This document shows, piece after piece, positions 1 to 8,161 of a stretch of DNA of 11,515 nt. Source of the DNA: an uncultured Prevotella sp. (lineage in GTDB: Bacteria > Bacteroidota > Bacteroidia > Bacteroidales > Bacteroidaceae); the NCBI GenBank assembly GCA_947072805.1, contig CAMTJK010000095.1, positions 1 through 11,515 of the forward strand, read 5' to 3'. The stretch's first letter is position 1. Each line of letters starts with the position of its first letter. A program made the position numbers and the translations under genes. Under the pieces are notes generated by a model. The model was not told the origin of the DNA and ran no database searches. It saw only the letters and a list, made by a program, of their open reading frames with translations.

Positions 1-27
1 TATCTCAAACTATATGTCGAGCCTATC

Positions 28-46
28 GATTGATTGGCAATCAATC
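28..46. repeat. Perfect 9-base inverted repeat with single central base
   Basis: The arms GATTGATTG (28-36) and CAATCAATC (38-46) are exact reverse complements around a single G at 37. There is no T-run on either side, so it does not look like an intrinsic terminator. It lies about 110 bases upstream of the promoter candidate at 158-165. It could be a protein-binding site or the remnant of an upstream element; its function is unknown. Confidence 0.55.
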
Positions 47-157
47 CTAAAATGGTAAATAAAGCATCATTGACGTCATTTCGTATTCATTTTGTTATTT
101 TTGTATTAAATTATCATAAAAGAACATTCACATTTCCTGTTTCTATGTCATGTAATG

Positions 158-165
158 TACTTTTG
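158..165 (+). promoter_or_regulatory. Candidate Bacteroidota promoter -7 box for the secreted protein gene
   Basis: TACTTTTG at 158-165 matches the TAnnTTTG consensus used by the primary sigma factor of Bacteroidota. The expected -33 TTTG is only partly matched (TTTC at 133-136, 21 bases upstream). Transcription would begin around 170-175, giving a 5' leader of roughly 95 bases to the ATG at 267. A second match, TATTTTTG at 96-103, has no visible -33 partner and is the weaker alternative. Confidence 0.5.
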
Positions 166-266
166 CAAATATTACATTATAAAAGCATACACGTTAAACC
201 CTAAAACCGAAGAAATAGGTCTGAAAATTTAATCGATTAACAACTACAAAACCAAAAATTATCATT

Positions 267-2993
267 ATGAGAAAAATCAACATTTTAGGTCTTGTGATGG
301 CAGCGCTGTTTGCCATTACAGCCAATGCGGAAAACCGCAAATGGGACTTCAGGAACTGGAGCGCAGAGACAATCAGCAATCTCCGCACAGGCGAGGACTG
401 GTCGGACATGGAGAAAGCCGACGGCAGCGCTTCAACCGGAGAAATTTCGAAGAACAACTGTTACTGGGAAGTGAACGCCGCAGGTACAGCCGACGGTGTG
501 ACACTGACAGCCAACGGACAAACAATCAAAGAACTGGACGGACTGCTCTACACCAACACCACATCCCGTTCACTCGCCATTGCTCTCAACTACGGTGACT
601 GTACCTCTGCCAACGGCGCAGGATTCGGTCCGTATCACGGCTCTTCATATCTGTGGATGGGAAGCAGCAAGAAGAACTACTTCATCATACCTCACGTAAA
701 GGCAGGAGCCATCATAAAGATGGGCGTGGAAAGCCATAAGATTACAGACGCACGTGGCGTGAACCTCTACGTAGGTCACGGCACTTCCGGCACACAGCTT
801 AAGTCGCCCGCCGGAGAAAGCGTTTCGGCACCGAAAGAATATACAGAACAGGAATGGCAGGTGCCTATGGACCTTACCGACACACCCAACGATGACGGCA
901 CCTACGACATACAGATATACAACACCAACGGCTGCCACGTATATTATATAGAGGTATCAGAAGACGCTCCGTCGGTAAGCGACGCCAAGATTGCCTTCGT
1001 TTACAACTCAAACTATCCCTCTTACGTGCTCGAAGCTGACCCCGTGCGCAGCATTCTGGAGAACAACAGCCGCTTCTCTAACGTAACAATAGACGATATC
1101 GACGTGAGCGACGCCGCTGCAGTAACCTACGAAACACTGATAGGCTACGACGTGGTTGTGATAAGCGGCGCCATAGAAGAAGACAACGCTTTTGCCTCTA
1201 CACTGAAGAGCATCATAGCATACGTTCCCGTATTCAACCTCAACGCCAACATCTACAAGACATGGGGCTACGGCAGCAGCGTGGCTACCGGCACTACCGA
1301 CATGACCATCGAACAGATGTACCGCGAAGACGCCCTCTTCCTTAACGCCGACGGACTGAACGAATATATCGATGAGAACGGCGTTCTCAAACTCTTTACC
1401 GAAGGCGAGATAAAGGGCGTAAGCATTCCCGAAGGTTCTTATTTTGCCAACGACGTAATCATTGCAAAGGCAGGCGAAAGCGTAGCAGCTCACATGCACC
1501 AGAAGGGACGCAACAGCTACCTCTACATGCCGCTCGATGCAGAAAACAAGAGCTATCCTACGGACAACAACCTCATCTACGACCTTATTCTCAACGCTGT
1601 GACCCAGCTCAACTACACAAAGGCTGACGTTCCGCAGGCAGCTACTCCAAACATCACGGAGGCCTACAAGTATCTGAACACCGACGTTACCATAAGCTGC
1701 GGAACCAAGGGCGCAACAATCTACTATACCACTGACGGCACAACCCCGTCGGAGGCATCTACACTCTACACCGGCACATTCAACGTATCAACCGAAGGAA
1801 CCGTGGTTAAAGCCATAGCATATGCCGACGGCTACAACCCGAGCGAGGTTGCCGAACTCACCATAAGCCTCTACACGACCTCTGCCATTCCCGAAATAAA
1901 CGTTGAGCAGCAGGACGGCAAGGCTGTTGTAACCATCACCAACAAGGAAGAAGGTGCCACCGTATACTACAACATCACCGGAAGCAACAAGGTTGCAGAG
2001 TCGAGCATATACAGCGAACCTCTGGAAATAACCACCTACACCGTTCTTACAGCCTTTGCCGGCGAAGTGGAAGGCAAGATGCCGTCAGAATCAACATCGA
2101 CTGAAATCATCGTCAGCGGCAAAGAGGTACGCATAGACGAAGTTTCTCACTTCGATGCAAACACTGCCGACTGGTCAAACGGCGCTGACAAGACTTACTA
2201 CTACACCGAAGGAAACAAGAACGGCTACTACTACTACAACACCCACGAAGAAACCGTTAAGGCTTCTGACGGCGTTACCGATTCGACCATCGTTGTTATA
2301 GACGGTCCGGCAAACGTTCTCACAAGCTTCAACCCCGGCAAGGGCTGGGAGCTGAGAAGCTACGGACAGGGTGCCGTATGGGAGAAGCTCTCTATATCCG
2401 GCGACATAGATGATACAAACACTACCGCAAGATACAGAGGTGAAAACGCATTTGACGTAGGTGCAAGCAGCAACGACATACAGTTCGGTAACGTGAAGAA
2501 GAGCGACGGCGTAAACAACGACCCCTATTCTGCACACATCGTAAGCACCGAAGCATTCCAGGGTCCGTTCGATATCGTTACCTACATTGGCAACGGAAGC
2601 AGCAGCAACCATCCCCGCGCTGACGTTTACACCTCTACAGACAACGAAAACTGGACGAAACTCGATTCAGTGAATGTTTCAAAGAAGCAGCGCTTCATCA
2701 AGAAGACCATTCTCGGCTACGAGGGAACAGACAAGGTATATGTAAAAGTGCAGGCTGACTTCTCAAGCGTAATGGTATTCGACATCATCATCAAGAACCA
2801 CGGTGAGAAATCGCAGACGGTTACCGGCATCAAGGAAGTGAACGCAAACGGAACCGCTGACGGCGAAATCGTACGCACAGAGGTTTACAACCTCAACGGC
2901 ATGCAGCTCGGCAAAGCAACAAAGGGCATCAATATTGTCAAGGAAGTTTATGCCAACGGAGCTGTGAAGACAAGAAAAGTCTACGTAAAATAA
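267..2993 (+). CDS. Secreted multidomain protein with chitobiase-C-like domains and C-terminal sorting tail
   Basis: A 908-residue exported protein of unknown specific function. Residues 1-21 are a classical signal peptide (MRK, hydrophobic core, cleavage after ANA). Residues 22-235 form a beta-rich N-terminal region starting KWDFRNWSAETISNL, a style common in secreted Bacteroidota proteins. Residues about 240-450 look like an alpha/beta flavodoxin- or ThuA/GATase-like fold (KIAFVYNSNYPSY, then YDVVVISGAI), with no catalytic triad that I can identify. Residues 455-535 match the chitobiase/beta-hexosaminidase C-terminal type (GATIYYTTDGTTPSE, then VVKAIAYADGY); 540-617 is a degenerate second copy. 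Residues 620-845 are a beta-sandwich-like region rich in Tyr, Asn and Ser. Residues 852-908 (VYNLNGMQLGKATKGINIV, ending TRKVYVK) resemble a type IX secretion/surface-sorting tail. No glycoside hydrolase core is seen, so binding or adhesion to surface glycans is plausible but inferred. The start is set by the signal peptide and an A-rich leader. Codons ending in C (AAC, GAC, TAC) dominate, which may indicate strong expression. Confidence 0.93.
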   Translation: MRKINILGLVMAALFAITANAENRKWDFRNWSAETISNLRTGEDWSDMEKADGSASTGEISKNNCYWEVNAAGTADGVTLTANGQTIKELDGLLYTNTTSRSLAIALNYGDCTSANGAGFGPYHGSSYLWMGSSKKNYFIIPHVKAGAIIKMGVESHKITDARGVNLYVGHGTSGTQLKSPAGESVSAPKEYTEQEWQVPMDLTDTPNDDGTYDIQIYNTNGCHVYYIEVSEDAPSVSDAKIAFVYNSNYPSYVLEADPVRSILENNSRFSNVTIDDIDVSDAAAVTYETLIGYDVVVISGAIEEDNAFASTLKSIIAYVPVFNLNANIYKTWGYGSSVATGTTDMTIEQMYREDALFLNADGLNEYIDENGVLKLFTEGEIKGVSIPEGSYFANDVIIAKAGESVAAHMHQKGRNSYLYMPLDAENKSYPTDNNLIYDLILNAVTQLNYTKADVPQAATPNITEAYKYLNTDVTISCGTKGATIYYTTDGTTPSEASTLYTGTFNVSTEGTVVKAIAYADGYNPSEVAELTISLYTTSAIPEINVEQQDGKAVVTITNKEEGATVYYNITGSNKVAESSIYSEPLEITTYTVLTAFAGEVEGKMPSESTSTEIIVSGKEVRIDEVSHFDANTADWSNGADKTYYYTEGNKNGYYYYNTHEETVKASDGVTDSTIVVIDGPANVLTSFNPGKGWELRSYGQGAVWEKLSISGDIDDTNTTARYRGENAFDVGASSNDIQFGNVKKSDGVNNDPYSAHIVSTEAFQGPFDIVTYIGNGSSSNHPRADVYTSTDNENWTKLDSVNVSKKQRFIKKTILGYEGTDKVYVKVQADFSSVMVFDIIIKNHGEKSQTVTGIKEVNANGTADGEIVRTEVYNLNGMQLGKATKGINIVKEVYANGAVKTRKVYVK

Positions 2994-3010
2994 AAACTCT
3001 CCAACATAAA

Positions 3011-3035
3011 AGAGGGTGTGCAGGGCACACCCTCT
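3011..3035. terminator. Bidirectional intrinsic terminator between convergent genes
   Basis: An 11-base-pair stem (3011-3021 with 3025-3035; GAGGGTGTGC pairs with GCACACCCTC) closes a 3-base loop AGG. It is followed on the plus strand by a run of T residues to 3042 and preceded by AAAA, which gives a shorter T-run on the minus strand. It lies 17 bases after the stop of the secreted protein gene and 27 bases after the stop of the TolC-type gene, so it can end both converging transcripts. It probably works better in the plus direction, where the T-run is longer. Confidence 0.9.
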
Positions 3036-3062
3036 TTTTTTTATTCATATCTTTCCGCAATA

Positions 3063-4421
3063 TCAGAAGTCGAGAGACTTGCCGCGGTAGAAGTCGAGCA
3101 AGCTGCGCTGGTAGAGATATTCGTATCGAGCCTGCACGAGGTCGCTTTCCGCCTTCAGCCAGTTAAACTTCGCCTCGTTGAATTCGGTGATGTTTGCCAT
3201 GCCGTTCTCATATTTTGCCGTTGTCAGACGGAAGGCAGCATCGCTGCTTTCTGCCGCCGCCTTGCAGCCGGCATACTTCGACACAGCCGCATCCACATTG
3301 CAGCACACCTGCTGAATCTCCTTATAGAGCGTCTTCTTCACGTTATCCAACTGCATCTGCTGTATGTCTCGGTCTATTTTGGCAGCCCTGATGCTGTTTC
3401 GCGTCTGGAAACGATTGAAGATAGGAATGTTGAGATTGATGCCGATATACTGTCCGAAGTTGTTCTTCAACTGGTCAGAAAAGCCTTCGGCAGGCACCCC
3501 CGACGTCTTGTAATAGTTTGTGCCCAGTCCTGCCGAGAGCGACAACTGCGGATAGAGTGCCGAGCGCGCTATGCTGATGCTGCGCTCCGTTCCGCTAAGC
3601 CTCGACTGTTCCGCCCTCACCTCGGGCTTGACGGCAATGGCTTCGGAAAATACCACATCGGGCGACACGCTGAACGATGCCTCGGGCGATATCGTCTCCA
3701 CCGACGGTGCTGCGACAGAGAAGCCCACAGCCGTGGGCAGTTCGAGCAACTGCGAAAGCGTGAGCAGCGAAGTCTTCAGGTTGTTTATTGCCTGCGTTTC
3801 AGAGAGGCGGCTCTGTCCCAGCGCCGCCCGTTGCTGCGCCACTTCAGCCTCCCCCACCTTGCCGGCAGCCATGAGAGCCTCCATTCTTGCCGTCTGCATG
3901 GAGTCGATGGCAACATTGCGATGCGCCATGTCGGCTATTTCCATGTCGAAGAGTATCTGCACATAAGCCTGCGCCACCTGCATTGACACATCGTTGCGAG
4001 CCTTTTCCAGGTCGGCGGTGACAGCCTCAAGGTTTAGTTTGTTCAGCTTTATGGTGTTGGGGATGTTCATTCCCGTAAATACCGGCACGCTGGTACCGAG
4101 CGAGAACGATGTCGTTCCGGTGCTTGTGTTGGTATAAGTGTTGGAAGAGGTAAGTCCTCGCCCGAATGAGAAGTTCTGCGACACCCCTGCGTCGAGGTTG
4201 GGCAGACGTCGGTTGGTGGCATCTTCGAGCGCCAGTAGCTGCCTTTTCACTGTCTTGTCCTTCTGTTGTATACCTATATTATATTCCACGGCACGGTCAA
4301 TGCACTGCCTCAAAGTCCACGTCTGCGCCCGGAGCGTTGTCGGCGCGAGCGTTGCCGCCGCCGTCATGAGCGTGATGGCAGCCGTCTGTCGCGCCATCCA
4401 TTTATTTCCCTTCATAATCAT
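3063..4421 (-). CDS. TolC-family outer-membrane efflux channel protein
   Basis: This 452-residue protein is the outer-membrane exit duct of a tripartite exporter. A signal peptide covers residues 1-32 (basic start, Ala/Thr-rich core, cleavage after LRA before QTW). There is no lipobox cysteine, so it is not a lipoprotein. The mature part has the two OEP repeats of the family (about 36-225 and 250-445). They begin with TLRQCIDRAVEYN and contain long Ala/Gln-rich helices, a Phe/Ser/Thr-rich strand segment (83-116) and a second strand segment around 292-335 (YPQLSLSAGLG, then IGINLNIPIFNRF). The length is normal for the family. It is the last gene of the operon and follows the adaptor gene by 21 bases. 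Translation may start at 4421 or at the second ATG at 4415 (MKGNKW), which gives a more typical signal peptide. The partner assignment rests on gene order. Confidence 0.93.
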   Translation of the reverse strand: MIMKGNKWMARQTAAITLMTAAATLAPTTLRAQTWTLRQCIDRAVEYNIGIQQKDKTVKRQLLALEDATNRRLPNLDAGVSQNFSFGRGLTSSNTYTNTSTGTTSFSLGTSVPVFTGMNIPNTIKLNKLNLEAVTADLEKARNDVSMQVAQAYVQILFDMEIADMAHRNVAIDSMQTARMEALMAAGKVGEAEVAQQRAALGQSRLSETQAINNLKTSLLTLSQLLELPTAVGFSVAAPSVETISPEASFSVSPDVVFSEAIAVKPEVRAEQSRLSGTERSISIARSALYPQLSLSAGLGTNYYKTSGVPAEGFSDQLKNNFGQYIGINLNIPIFNRFQTRNSIRAAKIDRDIQQMQLDNVKKTLYKEIQQVCCNVDAAVSKYAGCKAAAESSDAAFRLTTAKYENGMANITEFNEAKFNWLKAESDLVQARYEYLYQRSLLDFYRGKSLDF

Positions 4422-4442
4422 GTCCTTCCAGTTACGTTCTTA

Positions 4443-5546
4443 CTACATGTCCTCGCCGGCAGTCTGTGCGCCTCGCACCATTTCATCAGGCTTCAGTCCG
4501 CTCTTTATCTCTATGTTCACGCCGTCGCTCAAGCCAGTTGTCACAGAGCGTCGCTCGTAGCCGTACTCGTCTGCGGCGTTCACCACATACACAAAAACCG
4601 AGTCGCCCTCGAAGGAAATAACGCTTTCGGGCAGCGTCAGCACCTTCTCCACCCTGTCGAGCACTATTTCGGCGTTGGCGCTGTAGCCGGAACGTATCTT
4701 GTCGGTGCCGTTCACGCTTACGGCAGCCTTTATCTCGAACTGGTTGGCACCGTTCACGACGGTAGCTTTGGGCGATATGTATTCGAGAGAAGCGTCAAAC
4801 TTCAGGTTCTGCAATGCTCCGATGGTTATCTTCATGTCCATTCCCTCCGTGAGGCGTCCCACTTCGGTCTCGTCTATGTTGCCCCTGAAGATGAGGTCGC
4901 TCATGTTTGCCACCGTTGCTATGGTTGTTCCGTCGTTGAACGTGTTGCTAAGTATCACCGAGTTGCCCACCTTAACTGGAATGTCGAGTATAACGCCCGA
5001 TATTGTGGAGCGCACGAGGGTTGAACTGGCGTTGGCGTTGCTCTTCGACACACCGTCGCGCACCACCTGCAGGGCGTCTTCGGCAGCGTCTTTCTCCTCT
5101 CGGGCCTGCAACATGGCCTGTTGCAATTTCTCGTACTCCTCGTCGCTCACGAGTTTCTTCTCATGCAGGTCTTTCACGCGTCTGAAATTCGTCATTGCCT
5201 GGTTCAGATTGATTTGCGCAAGCCTCACGCGGCTTTCAGCCGAGCTCAAGCTGTTCATGTCAGGAATAACCTTCACCTTGGCAATTACCTCACCCTCCTT
5301 TACAAAGGCTCCCGCCTCCTTGTATATATCGGTGATGATGCCGCTTATCTGCGGCTTTATGTTCACCTCGTTGCGCGGCTCTATCTTGCCTGTAACGATG
5401 GTGGTGAGCGATATGTCGCCCACTACGGGTTTCACTTCCGCATAAGTCACGGGTTCGGGCTGCGACTTCAGATAGAGGAACACGAACGTTCCTACGAACA
5501 CCACGGCAAAGAACGCCGCGGCAATCAGTTTAGAGTACTTCTTCAT
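4443..5546 (-). CDS. HlyD/MacA-type periplasmic adaptor (membrane fusion protein)
   Basis: This 367-residue adaptor links inner-membrane permeases to the outer-membrane channel. Residues 8-26 are a single N-terminal membrane anchor (signal-anchor type, no lipobox). A biotinyl-lipoyl half-domain follows at about 58-92 (EVNIKPQISGIITDIYKEAGAFVKEGE), then a coiled-coil hairpin at about 98-168 (AESRVRLAQINLNQA, KLVSDEEYEKLQ). The second lipoyl half is at 175-205 (STISGVILDIPVKVGNSV), a beta-barrel domain at about 213-290, and a membrane-proximal domain at 295-367. This order is that of MacA-like proteins. The fairly short hairpin fits an ABC-type MacAB-TolC assembly better than an RND pump. It lies 44 bases downstream of the permease gene and 21 bases upstream of the TolC-type gene. 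I infer that it couples the two FtsX-type permeases to that channel. Confidence 0.93.
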   Translation of the reverse strand: MKKYSKLIAAAFFAVVFVGTFVFLYLKSQPEPVTYAEVKPVVGDISLTTIVTGKIEPRNEVNIKPQISGIITDIYKEAGAFVKEGEVIAKVKVIPDMNSLSSAESRVRLAQINLNQAMTNFRRVKDLHEKKLVSDEEYEKLQQAMLQAREEKDAAEDALQVVRDGVSKSNANASSTLVRSTISGVILDIPVKVGNSVILSNTFNDGTTIATVANMSDLIFRGNIDETEVGRLTEGMDMKITIGALQNLKFDASLEYISPKATVVNGANQFEIKAAVSVNGTDKIRSGYSANAEIVLDRVEKVLTLPESVISFEGDSVFVYVVNAADEYGYERRSVTTGLSDGVNIEIKSGLKPDEMVRGAQTAGEDM

Positions 5547-5590
5547 ATTATTTGTCTATCGCGTTTTTTATTGTCTATTCTTTATCTGTC

Positions 5591-6865
5591 TCATTCGTCT
5601 CTCATTGCGTCTACGGGCTTTATGTTCATGGCACGCCATGCCGGTGCCAGTCCTGCAAGTCCCCCGAGCATGCACAGCAACATGGCAGCAACTATAGCCG
5701 TATTGAAATCTACCTGGAATGTGGGTGCTCCGAGCATGCTTCCGCCCATAGTTATCTCCAGCATCTGCAGCAGTGCCACGGCAACGAGTATGCCCGACAT
5801 TCCCGCCAGAGCCGTCATTACCATACTTTCGGTTATAATCTGCCACATTATGCTGCCCGGCGTGGCACCTATAGCCCTGCGTATGCCTATCTCCACTGTT
5901 CGTTCGCGCACTGTTACCATCATTATGTTCGACACTCCGATGGCTCCGGCGAGCAGCGTGCCTATGCCAACGAGCCATATCATCATGTTAAGAGCGCTGA
6001 AAAGGTTGTCCATCATCTGGTAAAGCACCTCTATATTGAACACGCTTATACCCTGCTCGTCGTCGGGATCAATGAGATGTGCGCGTGCTATCACCGCCCT
6101 TATGTCGGCTGTCATCGCACTCATCATCAGTCCACTTCGTGCCGTTACCGCTATCTGGTCTACGCTGTTGCCGCTGTTGTACGCCTTCTGCATCACCGTG
6201 AGCGGCACGAGTATCTGCATATCCGCAGTTGCAGACACGTGCGAGTTTTCTGCGCCTCTTACATCCACGCCCACCACCTCGTAGCAGATGGAATCAATCT
6301 GCAACGACTGTCCGCATGGATCTGTTCCGTTCGGGAAGAGGTCGTTGTATATCTTTGAACCTATCACACATACCTTGCGCCCCATCTCCATATCCATGCG
6401 GTTGAGGAATCGTCCGTAACGCAGTTTCATCTCGTTTATTCCCGCATAGTCGGGCGTGGTGCCGTGCATAATGCACGATGTAGTCCTGTCGTCCTTTATC
6501 ACCGCATCGCTTCCTCCGTAGATGATGGGCACCACGAGGTCAAGTCCGGGCACATTGCGCTTCAGGCGTTCCACATCCTGATACGTCATGCGCCATATTC
6601 TTCCCTTGGCAAAGCCCTTGTACACCTTTGTCGTGGGCTGCGCCGAGATGACGGCTGTGTTGGTGGCGAATCCGGCAAAGTTTGACTGCATCATCTTCTT
6701 CAGTGCAGAACCGCCGCCTATGAGCAGAATGAGCATGAAGACACCCCAGAATATGCCGAATCCGGTAAGCAGACTGCGGCTTTTGTTGCGCGTCAGCGTG
6801 TCAAATATCTCTCTGTATGTATCAATATCGTGCTTCATTTCTCCGTTGCTTGCTGTCATTGTCAT
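5591..6865 (-). CDS. MacB/FtsX-type ABC permease, second copy in the operon
   Basis: A 424-residue inner-membrane subunit without its own nucleotide-binding domain. It has one N-terminal membrane helix (about 34-51, GFGIFWGVFMLILLIGG), a large periplasmic MacB-type domain (about 55-285), and three C-terminal helices (about 293-315, 345-367, 388-408). The FtsX signature VSNIMMVTVRERTVEIGIRRAIGAT lies between helices 2 and 3. This four-helix plan is that of mechanotransmission ABC proteins such as MacB, which drive periplasmic partners rather than moving substrate through the membrane. The ATG at 6865 starts one base after the stop of the preceding permease. An in-frame internal ATG (MKHDIDTYREI, codon 11) matches family starts better and may be the true start. 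It is paralogous to that neighbour, so the two may form a heterodimer. Confidence 0.92.
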   Translation of the reverse strand: MTMTASNGEMKHDIDTYREIFDTLTRNKSRSLLTGFGIFWGVFMLILLIGGGSALKKMMQSNFAGFATNTAVISAQPTTKVYKGFAKGRIWRMTYQDVERLKRNVPGLDLVVPIIYGGSDAVIKDDRTTSCIMHGTTPDYAGINEMKLRYGRFLNRMDMEMGRKVCVIGSKIYNDLFPNGTDPCGQSLQIDSICYEVVGVDVRGAENSHVSATADMQILVPLTVMQKAYNSGNSVDQIAVTARSGLMMSAMTADIRAVIARAHLIDPDDEQGISVFNIEVLYQMMDNLFSALNMMIWLVGIGTLLAGAIGVSNIMMVTVRERTVEIGIRRAIGATPGSIMWQIITESMVMTALAGMSGILVAVALLQMLEITMGGSMLGAPTFQVDFNTAIVAAMLLCMLGGLAGLAPAWRAMNIKPVDAMRDE

Positions 6866-6866
6866 A

Positions 6867-8126
6867 TCATTCCGCCCTCAGCGCCTCTATGGGACGTATG
6901 CGTGCCGCCTTGCGTGCAGGTATAAGTCCGGCCACGGTGCCTGCCGCAATCATGACGAGCGTGGCTTCCACGCACACATCGAGCCCCACTGTAGGGTCGA
7001 GAAACACGAGCATCTTGAAGATGCCGGCGTCTATGACCATGTTTCCGATTGTTGCGTTGAGAATCTCGTTGGCAGCAACGCCGCACACCATGCCTATGTA
7101 TCCGAAGAAGGTGGTTACGACGACGCTTTCCACTATTATCAGTCTCAATATCTGCCATGGCGTGGCGCCTATAGCCTTGCGTATGCCAAATTCTCGTCGT
7201 CGTTCCTTCACGGTGATGAGCATAATGTTGCTCACTCCCACCACGCCGCTCAGCAGTGTGAGCAGTCCCACTATCCACAGAGCCGTGCGCATCATGCTTA
7301 TGCCGTTGTTCATCTGCATGTTTGAGATGTAGCGGTTGCCTATCCATATTGCGCTGTTGTCCTCGGGAGCGGCGCGGTGCAACTTGTTCAGGCGTGCTTT
7401 GTATGCGTCTTCGAAGCATTCGTTGTCAGCCTGCGTGGCAAGACCGTGAAACGAGAATTCTATGTTGCCGGCACTGCTGCCTTTGTCGTACACGGTGCGC
7501 AGCGTGGTGAAAGGTACAAAGGCCGAAGTGCTGTGCCACATGGCGTCCGACTTGTATATTCCCACTATGCGGTAAACCAGTCCGCCGCATCTCACGTATT
7601 TTCCCGCCAGCGTATGCGGTGCGCGCGGCACCAGTTCTTTGGCATGTTCCTCGCTTATCACCATCACCTTGCGGCGTTCTGCCATGTCTATATCGTTGAT
7701 GAAGCGTCCCACCAGCATCTCGCGCTTGTTGATAAGTATGTTGCCGGGATATACGCCGTCTATTGTAACGTTCACATACTCCTTTCCGAAGGTCACTGTC
7801 TGTCCGCCTTGCGATATGACGGCACCCACCATGTCGATGTTTTCAGTAAATCCGCGTCCGGTCACGTCTATATCCCTGTCTGTCAGGTTCACCCTGCGTC
7901 CTGATTCGAGTCCGTCGTATGGCATGGTGGTGAAACCGCCGTACACCACCATCGAGTTGGCAAGATATCCCTTCATGTTATTCACCTGCGCGTTGATGAG
8001 CCCGTTGCCGGCTCCGAGCAGGAAGATGAGCATAAAGATGCCCCATGCCACGGCAAAGCCCGTAAGTGCGGTGCGGAGCTTGTTGCGGCTCATCGAAACT
8101 ACTATCTCGTTGATTATATCCCTCAT
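6867..8126 (-). CDS. MacB/FtsX-type ABC permease, first copy in the operon
   Basis: A 419-residue paralogue of the next gene with the same plan: a helix at about 22-40 (FAVAWGIFMLIFLLGAG), a periplasmic domain at about 45-275, and three C-terminal helices (about 282-305, 328-352, 385-404). The FtsX signature VSNIMLITVKERRREFGIRKAIGAT sits before helix 3. It starts MRDIINEIVVSMSRNKLRT, the usual beginning for Bacteroidota members, 35 bases after the ATPase stop, so this start is firm. In Bacillus subtilis the corresponding partner of the MacB-like ATPase YtrE is YtrF, of similar length. The protein has no ATP-binding motifs of its own and must depend on the ATPase encoded just upstream. Confidence 0.92.
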   Translation of the reverse strand: MRDIINEIVVSMSRNKLRTALTGFAVAWGIFMLIFLLGAGNGLINAQVNNMKGYLANSMVVYGGFTTMPYDGLESGRRVNLTDRDIDVTGRGFTENIDMVGAVISQGGQTVTFGKEYVNVTIDGVYPGNILINKREMLVGRFINDIDMAERRKVMVISEEHAKELVPRAPHTLAGKYVRCGGLVYRIVGIYKSDAMWHSTSAFVPFTTLRTVYDKGSSAGNIEFSFHGLATQADNECFEDAYKARLNKLHRAAPEDNSAIWIGNRYISNMQMNNGISMMRTALWIVGLLTLLSGVVGVSNIMLITVKERRREFGIRKAIGATPWQILRLIIVESVVVTTFFGYIGMVCGVAANEILNATIGNMVIDAGIFKMLVFLDPTVGLDVCVEATLVMIAAGTVAGLIPARKAARIRPIEALRAE

Positions 8127-8161
8127 GGTTTTGCGTGTCCTGACAACCGTCTATGCTGTAG

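Larger units (their letters stand above)
1..266. other. Non-coding leader region upstream of the secreted protein gene
   Basis: This AT-rich stretch has no convincing coding sequence. It contains a 19-base odd palindrome (28-46), an 8-base palindrome TGACGTCA (71-78), two matches to the Bacteroidota -7 box (96-103 and 158-165), and an A-rich leader before the start codon at 267. Anything that ends to the left of position 1 is out of view. The AT content contrasts with the neighbouring coding DNA, as expected for a promoter region. Confidence 0.7.

Noticed and set aside
71..78. TGACGTCA as a specific regulator site
   Set aside because: An 8-base palindrome is expected often enough by chance, and I know no Bacteroidota regulator that clearly uses it. 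It is listed only as an observation with the longer palindrome.
194..457. Minus-strand open frame overlapping the leader and start of the secreted protein gene
   Set aside because: It spans the 5' leader and the signal-peptide coding region, with no recognisable features and no promoter.
1008..1499. Minus-strand open frame of 163 residues inside the secreted protein gene
   Set aside because: It is a shadow of the strongly codon-biased plus-strand gene; it is rich in Val, Cys and Tyr and has no domain.
3018..3986. 322-residue plus-strand open frame opposite the TolC-type gene
   Set aside because: Composition is rich in Arg, His, Cys and Leu with no domain. It is the antisense shadow of a well-supported family member, and its start lies inside the terminator stem.
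4266..6358. Several long plus-strand open frames (4266-5024, 5121-6023, 5552-6358) opposite the adaptor and permease
   Set aside because: They are antisense shadows with unnatural His/Tyr/Cys-rich composition. The opposite-strand proteins have complete family architectures.
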